Virus record (IMG/VR): IMGVR_UViG_3300008954_000029
Location: 1-64,000 of that record
DNA length: 64,000 nt
Direction: 5' to 3' (one strand)
Source: a virus
The position numbers were made by a program, and so were the translations under genes. Below the pieces are notes generated by a model. The model was not told the origin of the DNA and did not search any database. It saw only the letters and a program-made list of their open reading frames with translations. This document shows, in pieces, positions 28,437-37,330 of this stretch (its first letter is position 1; every line of letters begins with the position of its first letter).

Positions 28437-30845
28437 TCACCCTCCTTCACTAAAGACTTCCCTCATCAGAGCCTCAGCCTTTTCCTTATAAGTATCGTGC
28501 TGTGCCTCATAAGAGGGATTTAATAGTTTGTGGATCTCCTGAATCTGTCGCTCTTGAACATCGGCTACGCCCAACTGGTATTGTGGATCGGACAATTCTG
28601 GATAGTCAATGTTGTTGAGAGCTTTTGTGATCGTAACTTGCAGAAGTTGCTGTATCTTGTTAAAGACCTCTTGTTGATCAAGATACTTGGCGAAGTTCAT
28701 AACGATTTGTGCGTCTTCCTCGGTGGCCTTGAAACCTTCTTGGTGCTCCATGTCCATAATCAGATCAATTGTTATGTACCATTTGGGCACTACATACTTC
28801 TTTCCGCCCTCTTCCTCAACGTGCGCACCTCGGAAGCCGGCTGAATCGGCGCGGGGAAGCACTAGCACACTCACATTATCGTCGCGGCCAAACCCCAATT
28901 CCTCTGCGGCCTTTTGCCAGGTCTCTTCTTCCCGTTTCTCAGCAGCCTCCTCATCACCGCCAAAGGGAAGTTCCATCTGCCTAGTGAGGTCGTCCAAGGT
29001 TTGGCTCAAAGTATCTTCAAGAACGCCAACAACACGATCACCGATCAACTTCTTTGTATGACCGTGGCGCTCCAAGAAGGTGAAGACGTCGCTCAGAACT
29101 GCTTGTGGATTGGGTGCGTCAAGTATCCACTGGGGGATTTCAATACGGGGACGCAGTTGGGCGGAAAAAGAGACTTCTTCGTTATCGTATTCAACTTCAA
29201 AGTTGTCTAACTCAAGATCTTCAAATACCTTTACATACTTCTGTACGTCCGGGGACCAGATCGCACCGTGCTCAACGAAAGCATTCCTCAATGCCTTTTC
29301 GTCTCGCATTATGTCTTCCAGCTTCCGATCATAGTCGGCCATCCTGTCCAGGAAGTTTTCGTAACCTTCTAGGCCTGAGGCCTCCCTGTAATCGTCGGGC
29401 CTAAACTCAATTCGCACGGCCTCGTCGTACCTATCCCACTCTGCCCCATCGACATAGATCCCTTCTTCATCGAGAATCTTCTCAATCGCCGTGACGAACT
29501 TTTCTTCGTCTAAAACACTCTCCTCTGCCACATCCGGTTCAAAGCTCCACCCACCTTCCCAGCTCGAATAGCCTTCGTCGAGGTGGTGCTGGACCCACAA
29601 ATGGGCGAAATCATACTCGCGCAGCTTTCTATTAAAGTCTTCCGGGTCGGGCCCGCCGGGGTTGTCCTGGTGGTGTTGTGCCGTTAAACCTATGATGTCG
29701 CCGGATTGTTCGTCCACCAGTTCTTCGACCAGAGACGCCAACTCAGTGAGGTCGTCCAAACTTATCTCTGTTAGATCAAGCCCATAACCTTCGGCCCACA
29801 ATCTCCAAAACTCGATGCCGCCTTGACCCTCACTCAGACCCTCTAATGCCTCTTGGGCGAAGTCGTATCCCGCGTCTTCGGCAAACTGCTCAGGATTTTT
29901 CTTTTTGAGCTTTTTATAAGAGTCTATACCATTCAGTCCCTTGTAAAAGACGTTAAGCCTGGCGGCATTATGGATGCCGCCGGAGCCAATCTCATCGTCA
30001 GCGCGATCCCAAACTGTGTCTGGCTCTCCATAACTGTTGGGGTCGTAGACCAGGGCCAACTTCCTATCATCAAAATCTTGCGGAATGTGTTTGAAGGTGA
30101 CGAAATAAAACGCGGCGCCCTTATCCCGATAGTCGTTAAAGTGATTATAAGCTTCGGTGTATGCGATACACCACTTCGTTCCTTGGCCGAAATAACAAGC
30201 AGCCTCTTCGCTCTCTGGGCGTAGAATTCCATAGTCATCGGTGTCCTCTATGTATTCTGTGGTGCTTCTGGCCTCTTCACGCATACGCTCCATCTGATCA
30301 CGCCTGGTCTCTTCCCGTTCGGCCTCGTATACTGCGGTCTGTATTTCATAGGTATCTTCAAATTCATCAATAGATTTCTTAATCAGGCCTCGTTCCGAGT
30401 ATTTGTGGAATTTCGGAAGGGCCCGGACAAGGCGATCGCCGTGTTCTCTTATGTAGCGCCCAAGAGAAGTAGCGTCCTCTGTATCAAGCAACTCGTTGCC
30501 GGCTTCAAGCGTTGCCTGGGCTTTGGCACTTAGGCGTGGAGAGAGATGTCTGAAAGTCTCTTTTGTCCAGTCTTTAAGATACTTCGCGAACCAAGGAAGG
30601 TATTTATTTTTACCACTAGGATCAGCCTCCGACGCCGCTTTAAGCGCCGATGTGACGGCGTCGGTCACAATTTCCAACGCCTCTGGCTTAATGTGAGGCA
30701 TAACGTCTCTGTCGATAATCTTCTTCCAGTTCGTAGCAGAAGCCACCGCATCAGTGTAGCGACTCTCAATTAATAATTGTTCGTCAATAGTGATAGGGTT
30801 GGCCGAAAAAGAACGCCAACTATCAAAGACACTTTTCATTCCCAT
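28437..30845 (-). CDS. large hypothetical phage protein with leader-like start
   Basis: 802 residues, opening M-G-M-K-S-V-F-D-S-W-R-S-F-S, a weak version of the leader. Residues about 200-260 hold G-Q-G-T-K-W-C-I-A followed by F-Y-F-V-T-F-K, a motif I have seen in other large marine-phage proteins without known function. The remainder is acidic and mostly helical. Could be a virion or injected protein. ATG 30845 or 30839 are both possible. Confidence 0.6.
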   Translation of the reverse strand: MGMKSVFDSWRSFSANPITIDEQLLIESRYTDAVASATNWKKIIDRDVMPHIKPEALEIVTDAVTSALKAASEADPSGKNKYLPWFAKYLKDWTKETFRHLSPRLSAKAQATLEAGNELLDTEDATSLGRYIREHGDRLVRALPKFHKYSERGLIKKSIDEFEDTYEIQTAVYEAEREETRRDQMERMREEARSTTEYIEDTDDYGILRPESEEAACYFGQGTKWCIAYTEAYNHFNDYRDKGAAFYFVTFKHIPQDFDDRKLALVYDPNSYGEPDTVWDRADDEIGSGGIHNAARLNVFYKGLNGIDSYKKLKKKNPEQFAEDAGYDFAQEALEGLSEGQGGIEFWRLWAEGYGLDLTEISLDDLTELASLVEELVDEQSGDIIGLTAQHHQDNPGGPDPEDFNRKLREYDFAHLWVQHHLDEGYSSWEGGWSFEPDVAEESVLDEEKFVTAIEKILDEEGIYVDGAEWDRYDEAVRIEFRPDDYREASGLEGYENFLDRMADYDRKLEDIMRDEKALRNAFVEHGAIWSPDVQKYVKVFEDLELDNFEVEYDNEEVSFSAQLRPRIEIPQWILDAPNPQAVLSDVFTFLERHGHTKKLIGDRVVGVLEDTLSQTLDDLTRQMELPFGGDEEAAEKREEETWQKAAEELGFGRDDNVSVLVLPRADSAGFRGAHVEEEGGKKYVVPKWYITIDLIMDMEHQEGFKATEEDAQIVMNFAKYLDQQEVFNKIQQLLQVTITKALNNIDYPELSDPQYQLGVADVQERQIQEIHKLLNPSYEAQHDTYKEKAEALMREVFSEGG

Positions 30846-30866
30846 TTTTATATTATACTCCCGTCC

Positions 30867-30876
30867 TATAAATAGT
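30867..30876 (-). promoter_or_regulatory. ACTATTTATA motif
   Basis: Minus-strand motif 21 bp before ATG 30845 and directly after the Hsp20 terminator, so it is well placed to restart transcription. Confidence 0.55.
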
Positions 30877-30895
30877 TTAAAACATTACTATAACA

Positions 30896-30926
30896 TAAAA
30901 AAAGAGCCCCCCGAATGGGGGGCTCA
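30896..30926 (-). terminator. Rho-independent terminator after hsp20
   Basis: Perfect stem GAGCCCCCC/GGGGGGCTC with loop ATTC on the minus strand, followed by seven U. The strongest terminator in the window; it isolates the Hsp20 unit. Confidence 0.92.
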
Positions 30927-30956
30927 AAGAGGACTAATGTCTTGTTACTGTCGTTT

Positions 30957-31352
30957 TTAACTAACTGGAATGCTAGTAGTCGTGGTGTCAACCTCAGGTC
31001 GCGCAATCGTGACCATCAGAATGCCGTTCTCGTAAGTCGCCGTGATGTCATCGGGCGTCGCTCCCTCGGCAACACGCCAAGAGCGAGTGTAAGAACTCTT
31101 CGTGAAGTAAGTATCATCATCCTCAGCGGCCGCGTAGCCGATGGTGATGGTATTGTTGGACAGATCAACGTTGAAGCTGGACTGTGCTACCCCTGGTGCG
31201 GCAACACTAATCTCTGTACGATTGTCGAAATGCTCAACACGCACTTGACGATTGGTGAAGGTGGGTGTGCGTGTAATAGTGGTGGGACGGAAAAAATCTT
31301 CAAAGATTCCGAAGAGTGGGTCGGCATTGGCGTATCGAACTAGGTTATTCAT
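30957..31352 (-). CDS. Hsp20 small heat-shock protein
   Basis: 131 residues. N-terminal D-P-L-F-G-I-F-E-D-F-F as in IbpA-type proteins, then the alpha-crystallin strands V-E-H-F-D-N-R-T-E-I-S-V-A-A-P-G-V, F-N-V-D-L-S-N-N-T-I-T-I and E-N-G-I-L-M-V-T-I. The I-P-V tail could serve as the I-X-V/I oligomerisation motif. It holds unfolded proteins. It has its own strong promoter and terminator, implying high independent expression. Confidence 0.9.
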   Translation of the reverse strand: MNNLVRYANADPLFGIFEDFFRPTTITRTPTFTNRQVRVEHFDNRTEISVAAPGVAQSSFNVDLSNNTITIGYAAAEDDDTYFTKSSYTRSWRVAEGATPDDITATYENGILMVTIARPEVDTTTTSIPVS

Positions 31353-31406
31353 TTGTTTGGTTCCTCCTGTTTTACAGTTCGTTTTAGTCCTCTCGGGACA
31401 CTTATA

Positions 31407-31435
31407 ATATAAGCACCGTCAAAAAGGATGTCAAG
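31407..31435 (-). promoter_or_regulatory. sigma70-type promoter for hsp20
   Basis: TTGACA, 17 nt, TATATT on the minus strand, about 55 bp upstream of the hsp20 start; an AGGAGGAAC ribosome site follows. Confidence 0.8.
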
Positions 31436-31452
31436 AGGTTTTTTAAAAAAAG

Positions 31453-31779
31453 TCACTGTTCGATCAAAGAGACGTTATAATCCCTTCTCAGCAGGCGTAC
31501 GCCAGATGCCATTGCCCGGGTAAAAGAGGTGATAGGGTTTAGATCCTCTTTTGTAAGATACACCTCATCGCCCGGTTCAATTCCGTACATGTACTCATCA
31601 ATGACAAAATTCAAGTTTCCAGCGACAGCGTAAATCTCCATCAAATACGTGAGATAAAGATCATCGGTTCGAAACGGAGCCTCTAGGAGCGCACAGATGC
31701 GCTCCTGGTATCGAAGAGAAGATTCTCGTATCTCCTCCAAGGAAGAGCGGGAAGGGATCGCCAGAGGCTCTCCTGTCAT
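31453..31779 (-). CDS. hypothetical helical protein
   Basis: 108 residues, helical, with Y-L-T-Y-L-M-E-I-Y-A-V-A-G-N-L-N-F-V in the middle. Start overlaps the stop of the upstream gene. No family recognised. Confidence 0.6.
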   Translation of the reverse strand: MTGEPLAIPSRSSLEEIRESSLRYQERICALLEAPFRTDDLYLTYLMEIYAVAGNLNFVIDEYMYGIEPGDEVYLTKEDLNPITSFTRAMASGVRLLRRDYNVSLIEQ

Positions 31780-32222
31780 CTTTTGAGAGCAGTTCCGGAA
31801 AAAGCCTTAACCTTTCTGTTGTCCGTCAAGGCTACGATTGCCAAATACTTGCCGTCTTCATCTTCCCGGATGTGTACTCTCCCTTCTTCCGTAATCCGCT
31901 TACGGCCCTTGGGGCGCTCCCAACTGGGGATCTTACTGAAGTATAGTCGGAGATTGCCGTAGGGAGGGCTCTTCTTTCGGCGGCCGCGCTTTGGCTGTTT
32001 AATAATGTTCAGAAACTCGACACAACCCAAGGCAATCTCTTGTGGCTCTCGCTCTTGTGACAGAAGCTCTTCAAGGTTCTCTACCTCAATGCGAAGCCCC
32101 ACAGGGAAAGTCTTACTTCCAATACCAGGGGCGTTATTGTACCATGTCCTCAGATAATGGCCAACCTTAGGCTTGCCATTCTTTTCCGAAAGAACTTTCA
32201 ACTTACATTCAATCGGTTCCAT
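31776..32222 (-). CDS. hypothetical protein
   Basis: 148 residues. Beta-rich with a basic loop (K-R-G-R-R-K-K-S) and a strand L-R-L-Y-F-S-K-I. It could bind nucleic acid. Third gene of an operon from the promoter at 32842. Confidence 0.6.
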   Translation of the reverse strand: MEPIECKLKVLSEKNGKPKVGHYLRTWYNNAPGIGSKTFPVGLRIEVENLEELLSQEREPQEIALGCVEFLNIIKQPKRGRRKKSPPYGNLRLYFSKIPSWERPKGRKRITEEGRVHIREDEDGKYLAIVALTDNRKVKAFSGTALKR

Positions 32223-32226
32223 AACT

Positions 32227-32532
32227 CTACCCCTTCAAAAGTCGGCTTCGGGTCTTGAAGATCTTCTCTTCCACAACATCAGGCGAGCCCACAACTACCA
32301 CGTCCAACCCGGAGTTGCCCCGGTTCATATGGATGCGTGTGAAACTCTGCCCTTGATCCAAGTCAGGCATCCTTCCCTCACGCAAATGTTGCTTCACAGC
32401 CTCGTCGGCGCGCAAACACACCACTTGGTCTGAATTTACAAAAACTTCTCTCAAAGAATAACTTACCTCAGGCAGAGTACCAAGTGTTTGGGCCTCCTTC
32501 TTCGGCACTACCTCAATCAGTTTGACTATCAT
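32227..32532 (-). CDS. hypothetical protein
   Basis: 101 residues from ATG 32532 (M-I-V-K-L-I-E-V-V-P-K-K-E). Alternating strands and R-I-H-M-N-R-G; similar in style to small phage accessory proteins. Overlaps the upstream gene by 20 bases. Confidence 0.6.
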   Translation of the reverse strand: MIVKLIEVVPKKEAQTLGTLPEVSYSLREVFVNSDQVVCLRADEAVKQHLREGRMPDLDQGQSFTRIHMNRGNSGLDVVVVGSPDVVEEKIFKTRSRLLKG

Positions 32533-32818
32533 TTTCCTCTGTTGTCGTAGGGTTAATAACATTGTTGTATCCAGACAAGATCATCTGGATATCCTCCAAC
32601 TTCACATCTATGTTGAAGAGTTGTTGACGCAACATAGCCACGTTCTGCTGGGCTGTGTCAAGGTTCTCTCCGGTGTCTGACGCACTGGTGACCGTTGCGG
32701 TAACAGGGTCACACAGAGTCAAACTATCAACCACCTGATTCTTGATGGTTTCCATCATCTGTTGAAGGTGAGTCGATAGTTCGGCGACGTCAATGGTTTC
32801 TGCGATTTTGATTTTCAC
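32513..32818 (-). CDS. hypothetical helical protein
   Basis: 101 residues, predicted long helices (L-S-T-H-L-Q-Q-M-M-E-T-I, V-A-M-L-R-Q-Q-L-F) and an acidic tail. First gene after the promoter at 32842. Unknown function. Confidence 0.6.
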   Translation of the reverse strand: MKIKIAETIDVAELSTHLQQMMETIKNQVVDSLTLCDPVTATVTSASDTGENLDTAQQNVAMLRQQLFNIDVKLEDIQMILSGYNNVINPTTTEENDSQTD

Positions 32819-32841
32819 GATTTTCTCCTAAATCTAGAATC

Positions 32842-32870
32842 AGTATACCAAGAAAATGTACACTAGTCAA
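32842..32870 (-). promoter_or_regulatory. sigma70-type promoter
   Basis: TTGACT, 17 nt, TATACT on the minus strand, 24 bp before ATG 32818. Confidence 0.75.
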
Positions 32871-32873
32871 GTA

Positions 32874-33167
32874 TTAATTTACAATTTGTTTCTGAAAGAC
32901 AGCGAATGCTAATGTGACGCAACCTACGATAATCATCCACATTATTTTAGTTGTGTTTGACCTGAACGATTCAAGTCCTTTGATGCGCGCATCCAACTCT
33001 CGGAGGCGAGCATAGAGTCCCACGTCAGGGTGGTAGACTGCCTCCTTGATTCTGGAAACATCCTCACCCAACGCAATTTGCTTCTCTTTGATGGTATCAA
33101 TACCATCAATAATGTGCTGAATTTGGCCCTTAATCTCAATTAGGGTAACACTTTGATGATCATCCAT
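32874..33167 (-). CDS. XhlA-like coiled-coil membrane protein
   Basis: 97 residues: a heptad-patterned helix (I-K-G-Q-I-Q-H-I-I-D-G-I-D-T-I) followed by a single C-terminal transmembrane segment (I-M-W-M-I-I-V-G-C-V-T-L-A-F-A-V). The layout is that of haemolysin XhlA-type phage proteins that sit near lysis genes. A lysis or membrane-tethering role is possible. Confidence 0.6.
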   Translation of the reverse strand: MDDHQSVTLIEIKGQIQHIIDGIDTIKEKQIALGEDVSRIKEAVYHPDVGLYARLRELDARIKGLESFRSNTTKIMWMIIVGCVTLAFAVFQKQIVN

Positions 33168-33173
33168 AGCACT

Positions 33174-33183
33174 TTTAAATAGT
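33174..33183 (-). promoter_or_regulatory. ACTATTTAAA motif
   Basis: Minus-strand variant of the motif, overlapping the end of groEL and ending seven bases before ATG 33167. Confidence 0.4.
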
Positions 33184-34752
33184 CTAATCTTCTATAATAG
33201 CATAGTTGGTTGTGATTAATGTTCCTGCTACGGAGGCGGCGTTTTGCAACGCGCACCTTGTCACCTTTGTTGGATCAACAACGCCATGCTTAATCATGTC
33301 GGCAATCTCCCCACTCTGATAATCGTACCCTAGTGGCCCCTCTTCTGCCTCAACCAAAGAGACAACCAAGTCAGGCGAATGGCCCGCGTTCAATGCCATC
33401 TGGCGCAGAGGAGCCTTCACAGCGTCCAGCACGATGTCTACGCCAAGGCGCTGCGATTCGGTCTCAGTCTCCACGCTAAGGTCCTTAATGGCCCGCAGGA
33501 GGGCCACCCCTCCCCCTGGTACAATACCTTCCTGCTGAGCGGATCTGACGGCCTCCAAGGCATCCTCAATGCGGTGCCTCTTCTCAATCATTTCAATCTC
33601 CGTAGGAGCACCAACCTTGATGATAGCAACGCCACTGAGGAGGCGTGTGATGCGCTCTTGGATTCTCTCGCATTCTTTGAGATTGTCTGTCTCTTGTAGA
33701 GCCACCTTGAGAGTCTCAATCCTCTCGTCAATCGCCTCAAAGTCTCCCTTCGCATCAACAACGGTTGTTAAATTCTTTCCAACCTCAATTGACTTAGCTG
33801 TGCCAAGATGTTCTAGCTTCACCTCCGCAAGATCTATTCGGGATTGCTTAGTGATAAAGGTTGCTCCTGTCGCCACTGCTAAGTCAGCCAGGATGCTTCT
33901 ACGCTCCTCGCCATAGCGAGGTGCCTTCACGGCAGCAACCTTCATAGTGCCTCTCACCGCATTCATAATCAGAGCAGCGAGGGCTTGGCCCTCAACCTCT
34001 TCTGCGACGATGATGAAAGGGCGGCCCTCCCGGGCTACGATCTCCAACAGCGGGAGGATCTCTTCCACAGTTTCTATCTTGCTGTCGCACACCAAGATGA
34101 GGGGATCCTCGTATTGTACGACACCCCTGCGCTCGTTGTTGACGAAAGCACCAGCGGCATAGCCAGAGTCAAAGCGGAAACCCTCAACGATGTCCAGGGA
34201 GGTATCAACGGACTTGGCTTCCTCAATGGTGACTGAGCCGTCCTTGCCCGCTTGGTCAATGGCCATTGCGACGAGGTTGCCGATTGATGTATCACCATTA
34301 GCAGAAATGGTCGCGACGTGCTCAATGTCGTTCTTGCTGGTGATAGGCTGGGAAAGGTTCTCCAACCGAAGGGAGATCTCCTTCACGGCCTTATCAATTC
34401 CCCGCTTCAACTCAACGGGCGACGAGCCAGCCAAAAGATACTTTTGAGCGTTGATGTAGATGGCTCGGGCTAACACGGTGGCCGTAGTGGTCCCATCGCC
34501 AGCATCAATGTTCGTCTTTTCTGACGCCTGTTTAATAATCTGTGCGCCAGCATTCTCAAAGGGATCTGAAAGATCAACAAACTTTGCGACTGTTACGCCG
34601 TCCTTGGTGATTATTGGGTTCTTGCCCTTCTGATGAAGGATTACATTGCGACCCAACGGCCCAAGCGTTGACGCAACATTGTTTGTGAGCTTATTGACTC
34701 CCTCTAAAATCTTGTTCTGTAATTCTTGGTTAGAACTATACTCTCTGGACAC
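33184..34752 (-). CDS. groEL: GroEL chaperonin
   Basis: 522 residues from GTG 34752 after AGGAGG. T-L-G-P-L-G-R-N-V, G-D-G-T-T-T-A-T-V-L-A and G-I-V-P-G-G-G-V-A-L mark the equatorial ATP site; the apical domain includes E-G-F-R-F-D-S-G-Y. It lacks the flexible GGM tail of bacterial GroEL and is about 25 residues shorter. It folds proteins inside a ring chamber. A GroES-like protein is encoded far away at 51299. Phage GroELs are known from a few large phages and may act without host GroES. Confidence 0.96.
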   Translation of the reverse strand: MSREYSSNQELQNKILEGVNKLTNNVASTLGPLGRNVILHQKGKNPIITKDGVTVAKFVDLSDPFENAGAQIIKQASEKTNIDAGDGTTTATVLARAIYINAQKYLLAGSSPVELKRGIDKAVKEISLRLENLSQPITSKNDIEHVATISANGDTSIGNLVAMAIDQAGKDGSVTIEEAKSVDTSLDIVEGFRFDSGYAAGAFVNNERRGVVQYEDPLILVCDSKIETVEEILPLLEIVAREGRPFIIVAEEVEGQALAALIMNAVRGTMKVAAVKAPRYGEERRSILADLAVATGATFITKQSRIDLAEVKLEHLGTAKSIEVGKNLTTVVDAKGDFEAIDERIETLKVALQETDNLKECERIQERITRLLSGVAIIKVGAPTEIEMIEKRHRIEDALEAVRSAQQEGIVPGGGVALLRAIKDLSVETETESQRLGVDIVLDAVKAPLRQMALNAGHSPDLVVSLVEAEEGPLGYDYQSGEIADMIKHGVVDPTKVTRCALQNAASVAGTLITTNYAIIED

Positions 34753-34807
34753 ACTTCCTCCTGTGGTAAGTTTATAGTAACACGAGTTATTAGGAATTTA
34801 AATGGAT

Positions 34808-36400
34808 TTATATTTCTTTGACGCCCTTTTCTGGGTCGGTAATCAAATCATTCAACTCTTCGGAGGCTCGCACCGCAGTCTGCCCATAAGCAAACCGATT
34901 GCCTCCTTGCGGGGTAAGGTAGTAGCCCGTGATCCCCTGGGTGAGCGTGTCTAGGGCTGCGAAAATCGAGACAACAGTATCTTTTAATGAATCGGTGTAT
35001 TCCTCAGCCAGCCTTAGGGCGTTCTCTCTATCAATCTGTAAATAACCGAGTCTCACCTTCTTATACACATCGGGCAGAGCTTTCTTGAGGACATCGCTTG
35101 AGTTTATCTCAAACTGCGACACTTTGGATTCTGTTAGCAAATCTTCTGAGGTCGGATTAGTGGACTCCATTCTGATGCCGCGGCGGGCGGCCAACTGCCG
35201 GCCCCACTCCCGAGGATCCTCCGCATACAACTCTCTGAAGTATTCGATGTCCTGTGTGGCTGTATCACTCACCTCTGCTTCGCTCTCACCCCTGAAATCT
35301 CCCAACTCATGGTCCGCTGGGAAATCCATAGTCTTGAAGAACTTTCTCCGCCTTGCGACGACGGCGCCCAACTCATCCAGAGACATTTCGTTCATCTGCT
35401 GGTCTGTCAGATCAAACTCCGCAGGGGCCTTGTACCCGAAATCCTGTGCTGCCTTCTTAATCATTCGCACACCCTTCTTGGCCTCAGCGGATAGCAGCTT
35501 CGCCAACATCTTTGGACCTATGCGCTGTTGAAAGGCTATGGCCGCTTTAACAAATTCTCGGGCGGCGGCCTGCTTTTTCATGATCTTTTCTACCTTGCTT
35601 CCAGCTATGTCTCGGCGGTGCGTCAAGCGAGGATCGGCGGCTTCCGACAATTGAATCTGAAAGTCCAACTCGTTGGCCAGCCAATAATAAATGTTTTCTG
35701 GGTCGATAATGAAAGAATAAAAAGAAACCCCTTTTGTATCGTCTTTTCCGAATTTATACACACAAAGATACTCGATGCCTTCCCGACCATCCGGACCAGA
35801 AAGGAACCCAATTAAGTTCTTGATACTGCCCTTTACAGGTGTTGTCGGTACAAGCAGTTTAAGTGAGATGGGCTTCCCCTCGGCATCCCTCAAATCGTCA
35901 ATCTGAAGCTCGCCGTCAGCCTTTTCTACCTGCTGTGTTCCCCTAAGCAGTCCCGCAAGAAACGCTTCAAACAAGAAGCCGGCGCCGGAGGGGGAGAAGT
36001 TATTAACAACTGTCGACAAGAGATCCAAAAACATCAAGTTAGAAAGGATCTCGTGTGTTTCGTACTTTTCCGGGCGAACCCTTTCAGTGAAAAGGTTGAG
36101 GTATCTCAGCTTATCCTCAATGGTCGACCCAGGGATGTTGTTCATGTAAGCTTCGAACTGTTGGCGGGCATCTGTGTCCTTTTGCCCCCAGGCTTCACTT
36201 ATCTCAAACTTTGGCAGCATGTCCAAGAACGACTTAGACATGTCCTCTATTTTGGTCGACATGGTTGACTGTGCGTGAGCGGCGTCCTCGCTCATGGCCT
36301 GCTCAACCATTTCTAGGAGCGTGGCCATGTTAAGGAGAGTCTTCTTTCTTGGCTTGAAATATTCTTCTACAAGAAGATCGAGGTCTTTGCTACTTTCCAT
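34808..36400 (-). CDS. putative PD-(D/E)xK nuclease-like phage protein
   Basis: 530 residues. G-A-G-F-L-F-E-A-F-L-A-G-L-L at about 150-163, then D-L-R-D and P-I-S-L-K-L-L with K-G-S-I-K-N-L, spaced as in restriction-like nuclease cores (E, D, x-L-K). Similar segments occur in large proteins of marine T4-like phages. The N-terminal 25 residues (L-V-E-E-Y-F-K-P-R-K-K-T-L-L) might be a leader of a different type. Function uncertain. Confidence 0.5.
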   Translation of the reverse strand: MESSKDLDLLVEEYFKPRKKTLLNMATLLEMVEQAMSEDAAHAQSTMSTKIEDMSKSFLDMLPKFEISEAWGQKDTDARQQFEAYMNNIPGSTIEDKLRYLNLFTERVRPEKYETHEILSNLMFLDLLSTVVNNFSPSGAGFLFEAFLAGLLRGTQQVEKADGELQIDDLRDAEGKPISLKLLVPTTPVKGSIKNLIGFLSGPDGREGIEYLCVYKFGKDDTKGVSFYSFIIDPENIYYWLANELDFQIQLSEAADPRLTHRRDIAGSKVEKIMKKQAAAREFVKAAIAFQQRIGPKMLAKLLSAEAKKGVRMIKKAAQDFGYKAPAEFDLTDQQMNEMSLDELGAVVARRRKFFKTMDFPADHELGDFRGESEAEVSDTATQDIEYFRELYAEDPREWGRQLAARRGIRMESTNPTSEDLLTESKVSQFEINSSDVLKKALPDVYKKVRLGYLQIDRENALRLAEEYTDSLKDTVVSIFAALDTLTQGITGYYLTPQGGNRFAYGQTAVRASEELNDLITDPEKGVKEI

Positions 36401-36403
36401 GCT

Positions 36404-36413
36404 ACTAAATAGT
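36404..36413 (-). promoter_or_regulatory. ACTATTTAGT motif
   Basis: Minus-strand motif ending three bases before ATG 36400; overlaps the gap after the endolysin gene. Confidence 0.35.
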
Positions 36414-36414
36414 T

Positions 36415-37320
36415 TTATTCTTCGTTAAGTTCTTTAATAATTTCGCCGAGTTTCAGGCCTGCGCAGTCAATCTTCTTCTTGGAAAGATTGAAGTGACAAA
36501 CCACTCCTTTGAAGAGGCCCTTCGCCGAATCTACGTGGTATCGCGTAATGTAGTCGCCCTTGGAATCTCGCGGACAAGCAACGGGAATGTTGTAATGCGC
36601 GCATAAAACACGCAATAACTCTTGATACGCCTCCAATTGCTTTGGGTAGTACCCTAGGTGCGGAGGGTGCTTGCGTCCGTGGGTGTAGGACTCATCAAGG
36701 ATGGGTCGTCGCCCAAAGCCCTTTCTGGTATACCACTTCTGGTACTTCGCATAATAGGCGTTGCTGAAATCTATCCCAATACTGATGTTATTGGCTCCGC
36801 GGGCGTGCCACGCAATGTCGTTGGTGTCCATCATCTGGTAGATGGTGCCGTCATTATCAATCACAAAGTGGGAAGAGATTTCTCTCTTCTTCAAAATCTT
36901 AAAACAAGAATGTGCTGATAACGCAGCATCCCAATGGGTTACAATCATCGTCGGTGTGCGGCCGGCGGGAGCCTGTTTGTAACACGCCTCGGGGAGCACA
37001 AGAGCACCCTCCTCGGTCATCGTCACAACATTACAGTTGATGGGGACTTGGACGCCATCACAAACGATGTGATCAACAGTCACCGTCTCTGGGGCAGGTG
37101 TCTCCACCACCTCAATGTCTTCTGATTCGCGCTTGGTCATAGCCCTTCTGTATGTAGTTGGGCCTACCAAACCATCCACAGCCAACTTGTGCTGATTCTG
37201 GAAAATCTTAACCTGTCGCACTAGTTCAGAGTCAAAAGTGTCGGCCCCGAACCAGGACGGATCCCAGCCGTTCTTCTCCGCTGATTCTTGGTTATATTTA
37301 ATAATATCTACGAACTTCAT
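36415..37320 (-). CDS. endolysin: peptidoglycan-binding domain plus amidase
   Basis: 301 residues from ATG 37320. Residues 1-65 form a peptidoglycan-binding repeat (F-Q-N-Q-H-K-L-A-V-D-G-L-V-G-P-T-T-Y). From about 130 an Amidase_2 domain follows: T-H-W-D-A (first zinc His), S-S-H-F-V-I-D-N-D-G-T-I-Y-Q and W-H-A-R-G-A-N-N. It cleaves the N-acetylmuramoyl-L-alanine bond. No signal peptide, so a holin or other export route is needed. The chosen start removes a 12-residue upstream extension lying in clpP. Confidence 0.88.
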   Translation of the reverse strand: MKFVDIIKYNQESAEKNGWDPSWFGADTFDSELVRQVKIFQNQHKLAVDGLVGPTTYRRAMTKRESEDIEVVETPAPETVTVDHIVCDGVQVPINCNVVTMTEEGALVLPEACYKQAPAGRTPTMIVTHWDAALSAHSCFKILKKREISSHFVIDNDGTIYQMMDTNDIAWHARGANNISIGIDFSNAYYAKYQKWYTRKGFGRRPILDESYTHGRKHPPHLGYYPKQLEAYQELLRVLCAHYNIPVACPRDSKGDYITRYHVDSAKGLFKGVVCHFNLSKKKIDCAGLKLGEIIKELNEE

Positions 37321-37330
37321 TTTTAAACAA